Assembly: GCA_905221605.1 (NCBI GenBank)
Contig: CAJNDS010002690.1
Location: forward strand, 215,001-279,000
Source of the DNA: Symbiodinium natans
Taxonomy: Eukaryota > Sar > Dinophyceae > Suessiales > Symbiodiniaceae
DNA: 64,000 nt
Direction of reading: 5' to 3'
Positions 44,021 through 53,950 of the stretch are shown in pieces; the first letter of the stretch is position 1, and each line of letters opens with the position of its first letter. Both the position numbers and the translations under genes were made by a program. Below the pieces are notes generated by a model that was given only the letters and a program-made list of their open reading frames with translations, was not told the DNA's origin and made no database searches.

Positions 44021-45845
44021 CACTGGTCCCTAAGATCTTGGGCCCAGTTTTTGCTCCAAAAGGTCAAATCGCAAGCCCTGGTCCCTAAGATTTTGGGTTT
44101 GATTTTTGCTCCAAAGAGTCAAATCGCAAGCCCTGGTCCCTAAGATTTGGGGCCCAGTTTTTGCTCCAAAGAGTCAAATCGCAAGCCCTGGTCCCTCAGA
44201 TTTTGGGTTCATTTGGTCCCTAAGATTTGGGGTTTTATTTTTTGCTCCAAAGAGTCAAATCGCAAGCCCTGGTCCCTAAGATTTGGGGCCCAGTTTTTGC
44301 TCCAAAGAGTCAAATCGCAAGCCCTGGTCCTTAAGATTTTGGGCGCATTTTTTGCTCCAAAGAGCAGCATCGCAAGCCCTGGTCCCTAAGATTTTGGGCC
44401 CAGTTTTTGCTCCAAAAGGTCAAATCGCAAGCCCTGGTCCCTAAGATTTTGGGTTTACCTTTTGCTCCAAAGAGTCAAATCGCAAGCCCTGGTCCCTAAG
44501 ATTTGGGGCCCAGTTTTTGCTCCAAAGAGTCAAATCGCAAGCCCTGGTCCTTAAGATGTTGGGTGCATTTTTTGCTCCAAAGAGTAGCATCGCAAGCCCT
44601 GGTCCCTAAGATTTTGGGCCTAGTTTTTGCTCCAAAAGGTCAAATCGCAAGCCCTGGTCCCTAAGATTTTGGGTTTAATTTTTGCTCCAAAGAGTAACAT
44701 CGCAAGCCCTGGTCCCTAAGATTCTGGGCTCATTTTTTGCGCCAAAGAGCAAAATCCCTAAGATTTTGGGGTCAATTTTTGCTCCAAAGAGGCCAATGGC
44801 AAGCCCTGGTCCCTAAGATTTCGGGGTCGATCTGTGCTCCACAGAGTCAAAGCGCAAGCCCTGGTCCCTAAGATTTCGGGGTCGATTTGTGCTCCACGGA
44901 GTCAAATCGCAAGTCATGTTCCCTAAGATTTTGGGTTCATTTGGTCCCTAAGATTTGGTGTTTAATTTTTGCTCCAAAGAGTCAAATCGCAAGCCCTGGT
45001 CCCTAAGATTTGGGGCCCAGTTTTTGCTCCAAAGAGTCAAATCGCAAGCCCTGGTCCTTAAGATTTTGGGCGCATTTTTTGCTCCAAAGAGTAGCATTGC
45101 AAGCCCTGGTCCCTAAGATTTTGGGCCCAGTTTTTGCTCCAAAAGGTCAAATCGCAAGCCCTGGTCCCTAAGATTTTGGGTTTAATTTTTGCTCCAAAGA
45201 GTCAAATCGCAAGCCCTGGTCCCTAAGATTTGGGGCCCAGTTTTTGCTCCAAAGAATCAAATCGCAAGCCCTGGTCCTTAAGATTTTGGGCGCATTTTTT
45301 GCTCCAAAGAGTAGCATCGCAAGCCCTGGTCCCTAAGATTTTGGGCCCAGTTTTTGCTCCAAAAGGTCAAATCGCAAGCCCTGGTCCCTAAGATTAATTT
45401 TGGGTTCAATTTTTGCTCCAAAGAGTAACATCGCAAGCCCTGGTCCCTAAGATTCTGGGCTCATTTTTTGCGCCAAAGAGTAAAATCCCTAAGATTTTGG
45501 GGTCAATGTTTGCTCCAAAGAGGCCAATGGCAAGCCCTGGTCCCTAAGATTTCGGGGTCGATCTGTGCTCCACAGAGTCAAAGCGCAAGCCCTGGTCCCT
45601 AAGATTTCGGGGTCGATTTGTGCTCCACAAAGTCAAATCGCAAGCCATGGTCCCTAAGATTTTGGGCCCAGTTTTTGCCCCAAAAGGTGAAATCGCAAGC
45701 CCTGGTCCCTAAGATTTTGGGTTCAGTTTTTGCTCCAAAGAGTAACATCGCAAGCCCTGGTCCCCAAGATTTTGGAATCGATTTTTGCTCCAAAGAGTCA
45801 GATCGCAAGCCCTGGTCCCTAAAATGTTGGGCTCATTTTTTGCCT
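44021..45845 (+). repeat. ~60-bp tandem repeat array with ~730-bp higher-order period
   Basis: About 30 units of the form ggtccctaagattttgggcc + agtttttgctccaaagag + tcaaatcgcaagccct. Variant units ('ttcggggtcgatctgtgctc') recur at about 44819 and 45550, giving a higher-order period of about 731 bp. Frames inside are repeat translations. Confidence 0.9.
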
Positions 45846-46533
45846 TTCCCTTCTCTTATTCTGCTTCCTTTGAACTGATAAAACACAAGAATGGAACTCA
45901 TATGATAAAGCAGTGGAAGGGAAAGGGGGATGACTCCCTGCGCGTGGACCTTTCCATAATACTCCATCATATTCCTCCTCTCGGCCTATCTCTTCTGTTC
46001 CTTTCCTTACCCTTCTCTTCTTCTGCTTCCTTTGAACTGATAAAACACAAGAAAGGAACTCATATGATAAAGCAGTGGAAGGGAAAGGGGGATGACTCCC
46101 TGCGCGTGGGCCTTTCCATAATACTCCATCATAGCCATCCTCTCGGCCTATCTCTTCTGTTCCTTTCCTTACCCTTCTCCTTCTCCTAGTTCTTCTGTTT
46201 TGTTTTTCTCATTTCGAAAAGAAAGAGGGAAGGGAGAAACAAGGGAGAGAGAATAGATAACGAAGAGTGCCATCTTCTCTGCGCCTTGTTTTGTCTCTCC
46301 CTCTTCTCTATTCATCTGTCTTCTATTCTTTTCTTTGCTCTTCCCATTAAATATGCAATCCTTGCTATCTCTCCTCTCTCCTTCTCTCTTCCTGCAACAG
46401 ATGTCCATTTGGATCGTTTTCTGCAGCTTCAAGCGAGAAAGAAGGACACCCAAAAGAAAACACTGAGGGTGCCCCCTTTGCGCGTTTGAAGACACAGAAG
46501 GCGATTAAAAGGGACGCCCAGCTGATGCTCATG

Positions 46534-46625
<92 letters not shown>

Positions 46626-48780
46626 GATCCCTACATATGGGCGATGGAACGGGTGTCCATTTCAATCGTTTTCTGCATCTTCAAGAGAGAAACGGACACC
46701 CCACAAGAAGGAAAAGTAACATAAGAGATAGGGAGGGAAATTGACCCTTTCCTCTCTTCTTATCTGCTATTTTTCTTATTCGCTTCAAAAAAGCAACGTA
46801 AGGGAAAGGGGATTTCCTGAAGAGGAGAGAGGGAACCTATCTGTGAAAAGCAAGAATGGTTCTTTCTAGTTCGAAAGGGAATAGGGAGAGACAAGGGAGA
46901 GATGATATGTACAGCTTTGCGCCTTATTTTGTGATTCCGTCTCCTTGCTTCCTGTCTCTTCTATTCCTTGCAGCACGCTTCGAGAAACATAGCATCCTTG
47001 TTATCTTTCCTCTCTCACTTCCCTTTCCCTTCTCTTCTTCTGCTTCCTTTGAACTGATAAAACACAAGAAAGGAACTCATATGATAAAGCAGTGGAAAGG
47101 TAAGCAGAGGGTGACGCCCTGCGCGCGGACCTTTTTCCATAATGCTCCATCATATTCCTCCTCTCGGCCTATCTCTTCTGTTCCTTTCCTTACTCTTCTC
47201 CTTCTCATAGTTCTTCCTTTTTGTTTTTCTCATTTCGAAAAGCAAGAGGGAAGGGAGAAACAAGGGAGAGAGAATAGATAAAGAAGAGTGCCATCTTCTC
47301 TGCGCCTTGTTTTGTCTCTCCCTCTTCTCTATTCATCTGTCTTCTATTCTTTTCTTTGCTCTTCCCATTAAATATGCAATCCTTGCTATCTCTCCTCTCT
47401 CCTTCTCTCTTCCTGCAACAGATGTGCTTTTGGGTCGTTTTCTGCATCTTCAAGCGAGAAAAAGGACACAGAATGCGATTAAAAGGGACGCCCATGTTGG
47501 ATTGGCAGCAAGCCCAGCTGATGCTCATGATTCTCTCTCTTTCCCTACATATGGGCGATGGAACGGGTGTCCTTTTCAATCGTTTTCTGCATCTTCAAGA
47601 GAAGAAGGGACACCCCACAAGAAGGAAAAGTAACATAAGAGATAGGGAAGCTCCTCATTTTACTTAGTCATTCCCTTTCCTCTCTTCTTATCTGCCCATT
47701 TTCTGTGCGCCTTGTTTTGTCTCCCCCTCTTTTCCCTCCATCTCTCTTCTAGTCTTCTCTTGCTCTTCCCATTGAAATGCAACCCTTTTTATCTCTTCTC
47801 TCTTCTTCTCTCTCCCTCCTCTTCTCCTGTTCCCCTCTAAACGACAAAAACGCAAGAAAGGAAGAATAAGAGGGGAATGGAGGCCCTGTTCCTTTCTTCT
47901 CCTCTTTCAATGGATGGGGGAAGTGGGCGGAGTTGGCTCCTTGCCCGTACACCCTCCCCATGCTTCGGCAAACCCCTCCTCTCGCCCTATCGCCTCTGTT
48001 CTTTTTCTTGTGCCCAAACGGAAAACGAAAACGGGTTCCTTTATATGTTCATTGTCCTTCCTTTGGTTTTTTATTTCACAGGGAAAAGAACCAGAGAAGA
48101 GAAAGATAAGAACGAGAGGTGAGATGAAAACGGCACCATCTTCTCTTTGCCCTTTTTTTGCACCTCCCTCTCCTGTCTTCATTTCTCTTCCACTCTTTTT
48201 TGCCATTGCTCTTCCCATAATATTGCATTCCTTTTGATAACTCACAGGAAATTAAAATGGCCTCCTTGTTGTCTCTCCTCTCTCACTTCCCTTTCCCTTC
48301 TCTCCTTCTGTTTCCTTTTAACTTTAACTGATAAAACACAAGAAAGGAGCTTGTAAAATCAAGCAGTGGAAGGGTAAGCAGAAGGTGACTCCTTGTGCGT
48401 GGACCTTTGCCGTACTTCATCATACCCTTCTTTTCGGCCTATCTCTTCGACTCTTTTCCTAACCCTTCTTCTTTTCATCTTTCTTTTTGTTTTTCTCATT
48501 TCGAAAAGACAGAGGGAACGGAGAGATAAGAGAGACAGGATAGATAAAGCAGAGTACCATCTTCTTTGCGCCTTGTTTTGTCTCTCCCTCTCCTTTATTC
48601 ATCTCTCTTCTATTCCTTTCTTGGCTCTTCCCATGAAAATTGTGTTCCTCTTATCTCTCCCTCCCTCTATCCCTTCTCTTCTCCTGTTCACGAGAGCCTT
48701 CGACTTTAGGGTTGAGGAGAAAAAGAGAAGAGAAAAGGGGAACTACCTGGTTCTTGTTCCTGAGGCCACCATAGTACGAC
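45846..48780. repeat. Duplicated pyrimidine-rich DNA with (TC)n
   Basis: A ~161-bp unit with 'ctgataaaacacaagaaagg' is seen near 45876, 46037, 47054 and 48326. A ~250-bp block around 46175-46425 recurs about 1022 bp later (47198-47450) and weakly near 48476. Also (TC)n at 46533-46624. Several frames of 60-140 codons (Ser/Leu/Phe or Glu/Arg-rich) follow the base bias and are not called as genes. Confidence 0.8.
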
Positions 48781-48868
48781 TGACGTGACAGCAGCGTACC
48801 CTCGCGGAAACGTGTATGGCTATAAGAAAACCCGAGTCCCAGCTTCCAAATAGACCCTATTTAAGCCA

Positions 48869-49137
48869 CCCCCCCCCCCCCCCCCCCCCGAACCCCCGCC
48901 AAACCCCACACCCCAAACCCGTAAACTTTTAAACCCTGAACCCTAAACCCTGCGCCCTGAACCCTAAACCCCAAACCCTAAACCCTAAACCCTAAACCCT
49001 GAACCCTAAACCCCAAACCCTAAACCCCAAACCCTAAACCCTAAACCCTAAACCCCAAACCCTAAACCCTAAACCCCAAACCCCAAACCCCAAACCCCAA
49101 ACCCCAAACCCTAAACCCAATCCCCCTTCCCCCCCTT
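48869..49137 (+). repeat. Poly(C), then CCCTAAA/CCCCAAA tract
   Basis: A ~20-base C run, then about 25 mixed CCCTAAA/CCCCAAA/CCCTGAA units. Confidence 0.85.
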
Positions 49138-49203
49138 CTGGGTGTCGGTGCGAGGCTGCACTCCTACTGCGGCAGCCCTGAGATGGTGGGGGAGCCGAGC
49201 TGA
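49138..49203 (+). CDS. Exon-like island with stop (LGVGARLHSYCGSPEMVGEP...)
   Basis: LGVGARLHSYCGSPEMVGEP then S, TGA at 49201-49203, just before GGGTTTAGGG. Another + frame is open, so the frame is uncertain. Confidence 0.35.
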   Translation: MGVGARLHSYCGSPEMVGEPS

Positions 49204-49408
49204 ATGGGGTTTAGGGTTTAGGGTTTAGGGTTATAGGGTTTAAGGGTTAAAGGGTTAAAGGGTTAAAGGGTTAAGGGTTAAAGGGTTAAGGGTTAAAGGG
49301 TTAAAGGGTTAAAGGGTTAAAGGGTTAAAGGGTTAAAGGGTTAAAGGGTTAAAGGGTTAAAGGGGGTAGGGTTTAGGGTTTAGGGTTTAGGGCGGTTAGG
49401 GCTTCCAG
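49204..49408 (+). repeat. TTTAGGG flanking a pure GGGTTAAA octamer array
   Basis: TTTAGGG at 49206-49235, about 15 GGGTTAAA units (49241-49362), TTTAGGG again at 49366-49393. A locally homogenised variant embedded in the common form. Confidence 0.9.
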
Positions 49409-49489
49409 GGTTTTCGGGCGCGTCGGCTTCGTCAGTTGATTGCAGAGGGAGTACTGAAGACGATCACCCCCTTCTCCAAGTTCTTCTAG
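49409..49489 (+). CDS. Exon-like island (RARRLRQLIAEGVLKTITPF...)
   Basis: After TTCCAG|: RARRLRQLIAEGVLKTITPF then SKFF, TAG at 49487-49489 overlapping a TAG|GTCCTG donor-like site. Basic, helix-prone. Confidence 0.4.
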   Translation, partial: GFRARRLRQLIAEGVLKTITPFSKFF

Positions 49490-49623
49490 GTCCTGAGTCC
49501 TAGGTGCTCCTACATGAGGTAGCACACTTCTTGCAGCATTTGCCCCCCCCCCCCCCCTCCCCCTAAACCTAAACCCTAAACCCTAAACCCTAACCCTACC
49601 CTAAACCCTAAACCCTAACCCTA

Positions 49624-49656
<33 letters not shown>

Positions 49657-49802
49657 CCCTAAACCCTAAACCCTAAACCCTAAACCCTAAACCCTAAACC
49701 CTAAACCCTAAACCCTAAACCCTAAACCCTAAACCCTAAACCCTAAACCCTAAACCCTAAACCCTAAACCCTAAACCCTAAACCCTAAACCCTCCCTCCC
49801 AG
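49490..49802 (+). repeat. Poly(C) and long CCCTAAA/CCCTAA array
   Basis: A C run (49543-49556), then about 32 units, with a block of the 6-mer CCCTAA (49590-49665) inside the 7-mer array. Confidence 0.9.
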
Positions 49803-49856
49803 AAGAACCGTCTCTCCCGCAACCTAGGCTTGAACCCTCCAACGGTCAGGGCCATG
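49803..49856 (+). CDS. Exon-like island with consensus donor (KNRLSRNLGLNPPTVRAM)
   Basis: 18 codons, phase 0 at both ends: acceptor-like CCTCCCAG|, KNRLSRNLGLNPPTVRAM, donor ATG|GTAAGG. The consensus donor makes the + strand likely. Confidence 0.5.
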
Positions 49857-50100
49857 GTAAGGTTTCCTGTGATGCTTTATTGTAACTTTAGATCCTTAGC
49901 CTTTTTGGGTTTACTGGGTTTCCTAGTAAGGCAGCTAGAAATTTAAGTTATAGCTACCCTCCTAAGTGCAGCCAAAGTCTATTTACCTACAGTTGGGTCT
50001 TAATTAGTAGGTAAAGAGTAGTAAAGAGGGTCCCTGGTTTGCCCTAATCCCCAAGACCTGAACGCCAACCTTTTGCGACATTCCGTGCGCACCATTGCAG
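49857..50100 (+). other. Candidate intron without tracts
   Basis: About 244 bp from GTAAGG to a GCACCATTGCAG acceptor-like end. Contains duplicated 'tttacct/ggtaaag' pieces but no telomere-like array. Confidence 0.35.
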
Positions 50101-50210
50101 GGTATCGCGTTGTGTCGTGTGCCAGAGCTGGCGTCCGCCTAAATCGAGCCACCCACCCGACCCATGTGCCGAACCAAAACTCCTCTCACTATGGCATAGT
50201 AAACCCCTAG
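50101..50210 (+). CDS. Exon-like island with stop (YRVVSCARAGVRLNRATHPT...)
   Basis: CACCATTGCAG|GG, then YRVVSCARAGVRLNRATHPT and HVPNQNSSHYGIVNP, TAG at 50208-50210. The exon at 49803 ends at phase 0, which does not fit the two leading bases here, so linkage is not shown. Confidence 0.4.
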
Positions 50211-50957
50211 AGCCTAAACCCTAAACCCTAAACCCCAAACCCCCTAAACCCTAAACCCCAAAAGTGCAAAGTTGAGGTTTGCGGAGCCGAACCCTACAAC
50301 CCTGCAGCCTTACTGCACAGCCGTCAACCCTTACACCCGAAGTTAGGGTTTAGGGTTTAGGGTTTAGGGTTTAGGTTTTAGGGTTTAGGGTTTAGGGTCT
50401 TGTGGCCTTTTAGGGGTCGTTTTGGGGGAGTCGACCTCCTTGGAAGCCAAGCTCCATCAACCCTAAACCCAATTAGTACAGGGGCTGGAAGAATTCCTAT
50501 ACCCTTTTTCGGGTTTGGGGTTTGGGGTTTGGGGTTGGGGGTTTGGGGTTTGGGGTTTAGGGTCCCCATTTTGTTATACTATAATTTCCCCCCAAGACCC
50601 TATTCTATCTTTTAAGGCCCCTATATTGGGTTTTTCGGCTTAGGGTCAACTCAGAGCCCCCAACCCAAGCCTTCTGAGCCCTTGGAAAGATGTTCAAGGG
50701 CTCAGCTAAAAACCGCCCGGCACGCACGCTAGGATTTTCGTGTTTTCGATCCAAGCCTACAACCTAGAATAAACCTTCCTAAGCTTTAACTACAGCCTGA
50801 AGCTGCATGCGCTGCAGTGGGTTGTTGAGGGGATGGAGGCGGCTGTAAACAGTAGCAGCCTCAAGCCCTCAACCCCAAACCCCTGAACCCTAAACCCTAC
50901 ACCCTAAACCCTACACCCTAAACCTTAAACCTTCAAACCCTAAACCCTAAATCCTAC
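50211..50957. repeat. Tracts and low-copy spacer
   Basis: CCCTAAA at 50217-50262, TTTAGGG at 50343-50400, TTTGGGG at 50513-50565, CCCTAAA/CCCTACA at 50885-50955. A '..ttagtacaggggctggaa..' dispersed repeat at 50475-50635. Confidence 0.6.
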
Positions 50958-51053
50958 CAGCAACAACGGGCAGGTCTCCGCCTTTTCGAAGCTCAACTGC
51001 TTCTTCTCCTTCTCGGCGTCCGCCACCCAGCTGTAGCCGACGGAGGGATCAAC
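50958..51053 (-). CDS. Exon-like island, probably minus (VDPSVGYSWVADAEKEKKQL...)
   Basis: Exactly 32 codons: VDPSVGYSWVADAEKEKKQL then SFEKAETCPLLL, followed on the minus strand by a GTAGGATTTAGGG donor. The 5' border is CCTAAACCG without AG. The + strand has an ACCAG acceptor but a TAG in frame. Composition favours minus. Confidence 0.45.
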
Positions 51054-51119
51054 GGTTTAGGATTTAGGGTTTAGGGCTTAGGGTTTAGGGTAACATGCTG
51101 TGGGGGTTTAAGTGCACAC

Positions 51120-51175
51120 TCCCCAGCCCGAATCTCGAAGCCCAAGGACATGGGCGTGGTGACGATTTCAGCACC
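51120..51175 (-). CDS. Exon-like island, minus (GAEIVTTPMSLGFEIRAG)
   Basis: Minus-strand polypyrimidine acceptor GTCACTCCTTTCAG|, then GAEIVTTPMSLGFEIRAG, donor-like GGGGA|GTGTGC. Only 66 bp separates it from the minus island at 50958, so both may be exons of one gene. Confidence 0.45.
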
Positions 51176-51376
51176 CTGAAAGGAGTGACGCGTTAAACTC
51201 AAGATGATTCGATCGGAACTCTCCTAAACCCTAAACCCCAAACCCGACACCCTCATGGGACCTCGTTCTGGTTAGTAGAACCTAAGAGATCTCCAAAAAC
51301 TCAACACGAAGACTCGACAGGTTTGGGGTTAAGGGTTTAGGGAGTCTAGGGTTTCGGGTTTAGTGTTTTGGGTTGA

Positions 51377-51493
51377 GGGTGTTCGGGTTAATTTTAACGC
51401 TACGCGACCCGCCTCGGCCCGTCCCAGCGCATCCGTGCGAGCATGGTGATTCCGCAGCGCCCAAGTCGCTGGACCCCAAGCAAGAAGGGTTGG
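51377..51493 (+). CDS. Exon-like island (VFGLILTLRDPPRPVPAHPC...)
   Basis: VFGLILTLRDPPRPVPAHPC then EHGDSAAPKSLDPKQEGL, ending G|GTTTAGGG. Left side is degenerate TTTAGGG with TTGAG|G. Confidence 0.4.
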
Positions 51494-51825
51494 GTTTAGG
51501 GTTTAGGGTTCCGGGTTTATGGTTTATGGTTTGGGGTTTAGGGTTGAGGGTTAGTTTAGGATTGAGGGCTTAGGGCTCAAGGTTCACGCTTTGGGGTTTA
51601 GGGTTTTTTTGGGTTTAGGGTTCAAGAGACGGTTCGGCTTGGATTGATCATAGGGTTGAGCCAGGCCCTCAGGGGGGGGTAGGGGGGGGGGGGGGGTGGG
51701 GGGGGGAATGGGGGCGGGGGGGAAGGGGGAGGGGGGGGGGGGGGTGGGGGAGGGGGGTTTGTTGAAGGTTTGAGGGTTGAGTGCTTCGGGCTTAAGGTGT
51801 AAGGTTTAGGGTTTAGGTTCAAGCT
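51494..51825. repeat. TTTAGGG-like DNA and extreme G block
   Basis: TTTAGGG variants (51494-51620), then 51672-51762, almost only G with a few A/T/C. Pro-rich minus frames across it are artefacts. Confidence 0.8.
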
Positions 51826-51948
51826 TACACTCTTCGGCTCGTGTAATGCATGTTGGGCCGTGCTCACACCAGTTGAGCCTTGAGAGATGTCCACGGAGGA
51901 CCCGCTCAAATGCACAGAGCCCTGTCGGACTGTGGGCAGCCGCCATCC
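51826..51948 (-). CDS. Exon-like island, minus (WRLPTVRQGSVHLSGSSVDI...)
   Basis: Minus frame WRLPTVRQGSVHLSGSSVDI then SQGSTGVSTAQHALHEPKS, running into TTTAGGG-type DNA at its 3' end. Borders not identified. Confidence 0.3.
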
Positions 51949-51956
51949 TAACGGTC

Positions 51957-52233
51957 CTAATCTAAGATTCCTAAAATCCTTGCCGTGGCTGCGCGTGGTT
52001 CTGTTAGCATTCGTTCAGACTCGTTAGATATGCTAGTTATGTCGTCTGTGTATGTACTTGTCTGTGCAGCCCCAGCATCAAGCGTTCTCCTGTCAGTATG
52101 TGATATATTCTCGCACTGTCTGACGTTGCTATGTTCTGCTGCTGGCATCACGGGATATGCTAAACCTTTCCTTCAGCCAGTCATGCTGCTTCACATAGCA
52201 GTCATTCTTCGCTGCCTTTTTGCATCCTTTTGA
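51957..52233. other. Tract-free segment open on both strands
   Basis: + frame 51985-52233 (82 codons, hydrophobic, SSVYVLVCAAPASSVLLSV...) overlaps minus frame 51957-52151 (64 codons, polar, NVRQCENISHTDRRTLDAG...). One may be real; base composition does not decide. No family recognised. Confidence 0.3.
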
Positions 52234-52261
52234 CGTTCAAAATGCAGGGGTTGGGAGGGGC

Positions 52262-52282
52262 GCGGGGGGGGGGGGGGGGGGT

Positions 52283-52356
<74 letters not shown>
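52262..52356 (+). repeat. ~95-base near-pure poly(G)
   Basis: G runs broken only by one T and one A near the start. Could be biological or an assembly artefact. Confidence 0.9.
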
Positions 52357-52358
<2 letters not shown>

Positions 52359-52398
52359 TGCTGGGAGGGTTTAGGGTAGGGTTTAAGGTTTAGGGTGG

Positions 52399-52497
52399 TT
52401 TGCCGCCTCAGACGGCGTGAGGTGGGATGATGTTAGGATGGCCCCCAACAATTGGGCCAGGGCTGCTCGTCGCATTTCACGAAGTTTTCGAGCCTAG
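52399..52497 (+). CDS. Exon-like island (FAASDGVRWDDVRMAPNNWA...)
   Basis: FAASDGVRWDDVRMAPNNWA then RAARRISRSFRA, TAG at 52495-52497. CCTAAGCCCTAAA follows at about 52541. Confidence 0.4.
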   Translation, partial: FAASDGVRWDDVRMAPNNWARAARRISRSFRA

Positions 52498-52774
52498 TCT
52501 GCATCCCAAGCTTCACAGCTTCTGCGCCATATTGCAGCAAACCTAAGCCCTAAACCCTAGCATAAACCTAAACAAGGTCTATCCTGCATATCGGCAAACA
52601 TGCGGCAGCCCTACGGGTCGTACCCAAGGCTTGGTTGGGCTTAGGGCTGAGGGCTTAGGCGAGGGTTTTTTGGGTCGAGGGGTTTGGGAGTTGAGTGTTT
52701 ACTAGGGCCAACCAAGGGTTTAGGGTTTCGGGTTGAATCATAGGGCCTAGCGTTTAGGGGTATAGGTGTGCTAG
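52498..52774. other. Spacer with decayed tracts
   Basis: No convincing reading; TTTAGGG-like words at 52715-52760. Confidence 0.35.
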
Positions 52775-52843
52775 GTTTTGCGCATTTGTGAGGTTTACAT
52801 GGACCTTGCGGTGCAAGACCTTCAGGCCTTCAGGATTTTGGGA
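52775..52843 (+). CDS. Weak exon-like island (RICEVYMDLAVQDLQAFRIL)
   Basis: After GTGCTAG| the frame contains RICEVYMDLAVQDLQAFRIL and then enters a G-rich stretch. Minus is also open. Confidence 0.25.
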
Positions 52844-53325
52844 GGGGGAGGGGGGTTCTGTTATACCTGTGTGAACCAAAATATAACTACAGTTCAGGGT
52901 CTGGGTATGGCCGTAAAGTTCGAACCCTACATCCTGAACCCAATGCCCTAAACCCTCAACCCTAAATCCAATCAACACGCCTTTTCGAAGTCGGTCTCCT
53001 TGAAGGTACATTGTCTGATATACGGTGGGACTAAATGAGGGCTTACGAAAAGAAGGGGACCCCCTAACGTCGTAAACCCCCATATGGACCCATGGTGTTC
53101 CCAAAATCCCTTCTGTTGCTATGGTGTTCGTCTTCGTGCCGTTTCTACTCCGAGGTTACAGGGCCAATGAGGTCCTGCAACCGTAGTATTTCGCGTTTCG
53201 GGTTTGGTTTGGGCACCTTCTTGAAATCATTCACCCTGAACCCAAACCCTAAACCCTGAACCCTGAACCCTAAACCCTAAACCCTAAACCCTGCTAGGAT
53301 CGTCTCCTCCTGGAGACGGACTCAC
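52844..53325. other. Spacer, family A copy, CCCTAAA
   Basis: Family A end at about 53040-53092 (cttacgaaaag...cgtaaacccccatat) and CCCTAAA/CCCTGAA at 53237-53294. Confidence 0.5.
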
Positions 53326-53380
53326 CAGATCAACTGCCCAAGCAGCTCCGCAGTCAGGGTGCCCAGACTCCCACCACCCC
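53326..53380 (-). CDS. Exon-like island, minus, with consensus donor (GGSLGTLTAELLGQLI)
   Basis: Minus reading GGSLGTLTAELLGQLI, donor TG|GTGAGT. The textbook donor supports minus although the + strand is also open. Confidence 0.4.
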
Positions 53381-53950
53381 GAACCCTAAACCGCCTAAGG
53401 GTGAGGGTTCAGGGTTTAGGGTTTTGGGTTTAGGGCGTAGTGTACGGGGTTTAGCCCCTGACCCTGAGCCCTACGCCGCGAACATAGATCCCTGAACCCT
53501 GATGTTGAAGCCGAAGATTTCGGACCCAAACCCCATACCCAAAGGCTCCTTTGTAGTACCTTTTTGGGGTAGTATACGAGAATCCCCTAGAATTAGCCCA
53601 AAAAGGAACTACATTGGAGCCTTTGGGTAGAGTTTAGAGTTCAGGGTTTAGGGTTTTGGGGCGCGTGGCCCAAGTCAGAGACTCATAAATAGGCCAAAGC
53701 AGGGCTTGGGGTTTGGGGCCTTGGGGTTTAGGGTTTGGTTTAGGGTTTAGGGTTTGGGGTTTCGGGTTTAGGGTTTAGGGTTTGGGGTTTGGGGTTTGGG
53801 GTTTGGGGTTTAAGGAATATGTTTTTGGGGCTTAGTGTGATTTTTTGGGTTTTGGGGTGTGGGGTTTAGGTTAATTTCGAGTTTAGGGTTTAGGGGTTAG
53901 GGCTTAGGGTAATCTTAGGGCTTAAGGCTTGGGGCTTAGGGGTTTCGGGG
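53381..53950. repeat. TTTAGGG/TTTGGGG tracts, small foldback
   Basis: A foldback at 53534-53630 (ccaaaggctcctttgtagta... / ...ctacattggagcctttggg), then TTTAGGG/TTTGGGG at 53700-53960. Confidence 0.7.

Larger units (their letters stand above)
41589..48868. mobile_element. Candidate 7.3-kb composite element with 33-bp inverted ends
   Basis: Left end cttaaatagggtctatttgg... (41593-41625) and right end ...ccaaatagaccctatttaag (48833-48865) match at 32 of 33 positions as inverted repeats. Everything between lacks telomere-like tracts, while both flanks are full of them. Inside are three satellite-like domains and no transposase or other clear gene. A caution: the left end also pairs with a partial copy at about 41677-41700, so it may belong to a small foldback. 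Confidence 0.45.

Noticed and set aside
44021-45845. CRISPR-like array
   Set aside because: Units are contiguous ~60-bp tandem repeats without unique spacers, in a eukaryotic context.
45599-45878. Frames with repeated KSQALVPKILG-type peptides
   Set aside because: Direct translations of the 60-bp satellite.
45785-48788. Several 60-140 codon frames (Ser/Leu/Phe or Arg/Glu-rich)
   Set aside because: They follow the pyrimidine/purine strand bias and repeat with the duplicated DNA, including SLSLSL from (TC)n; no gene-like composition.
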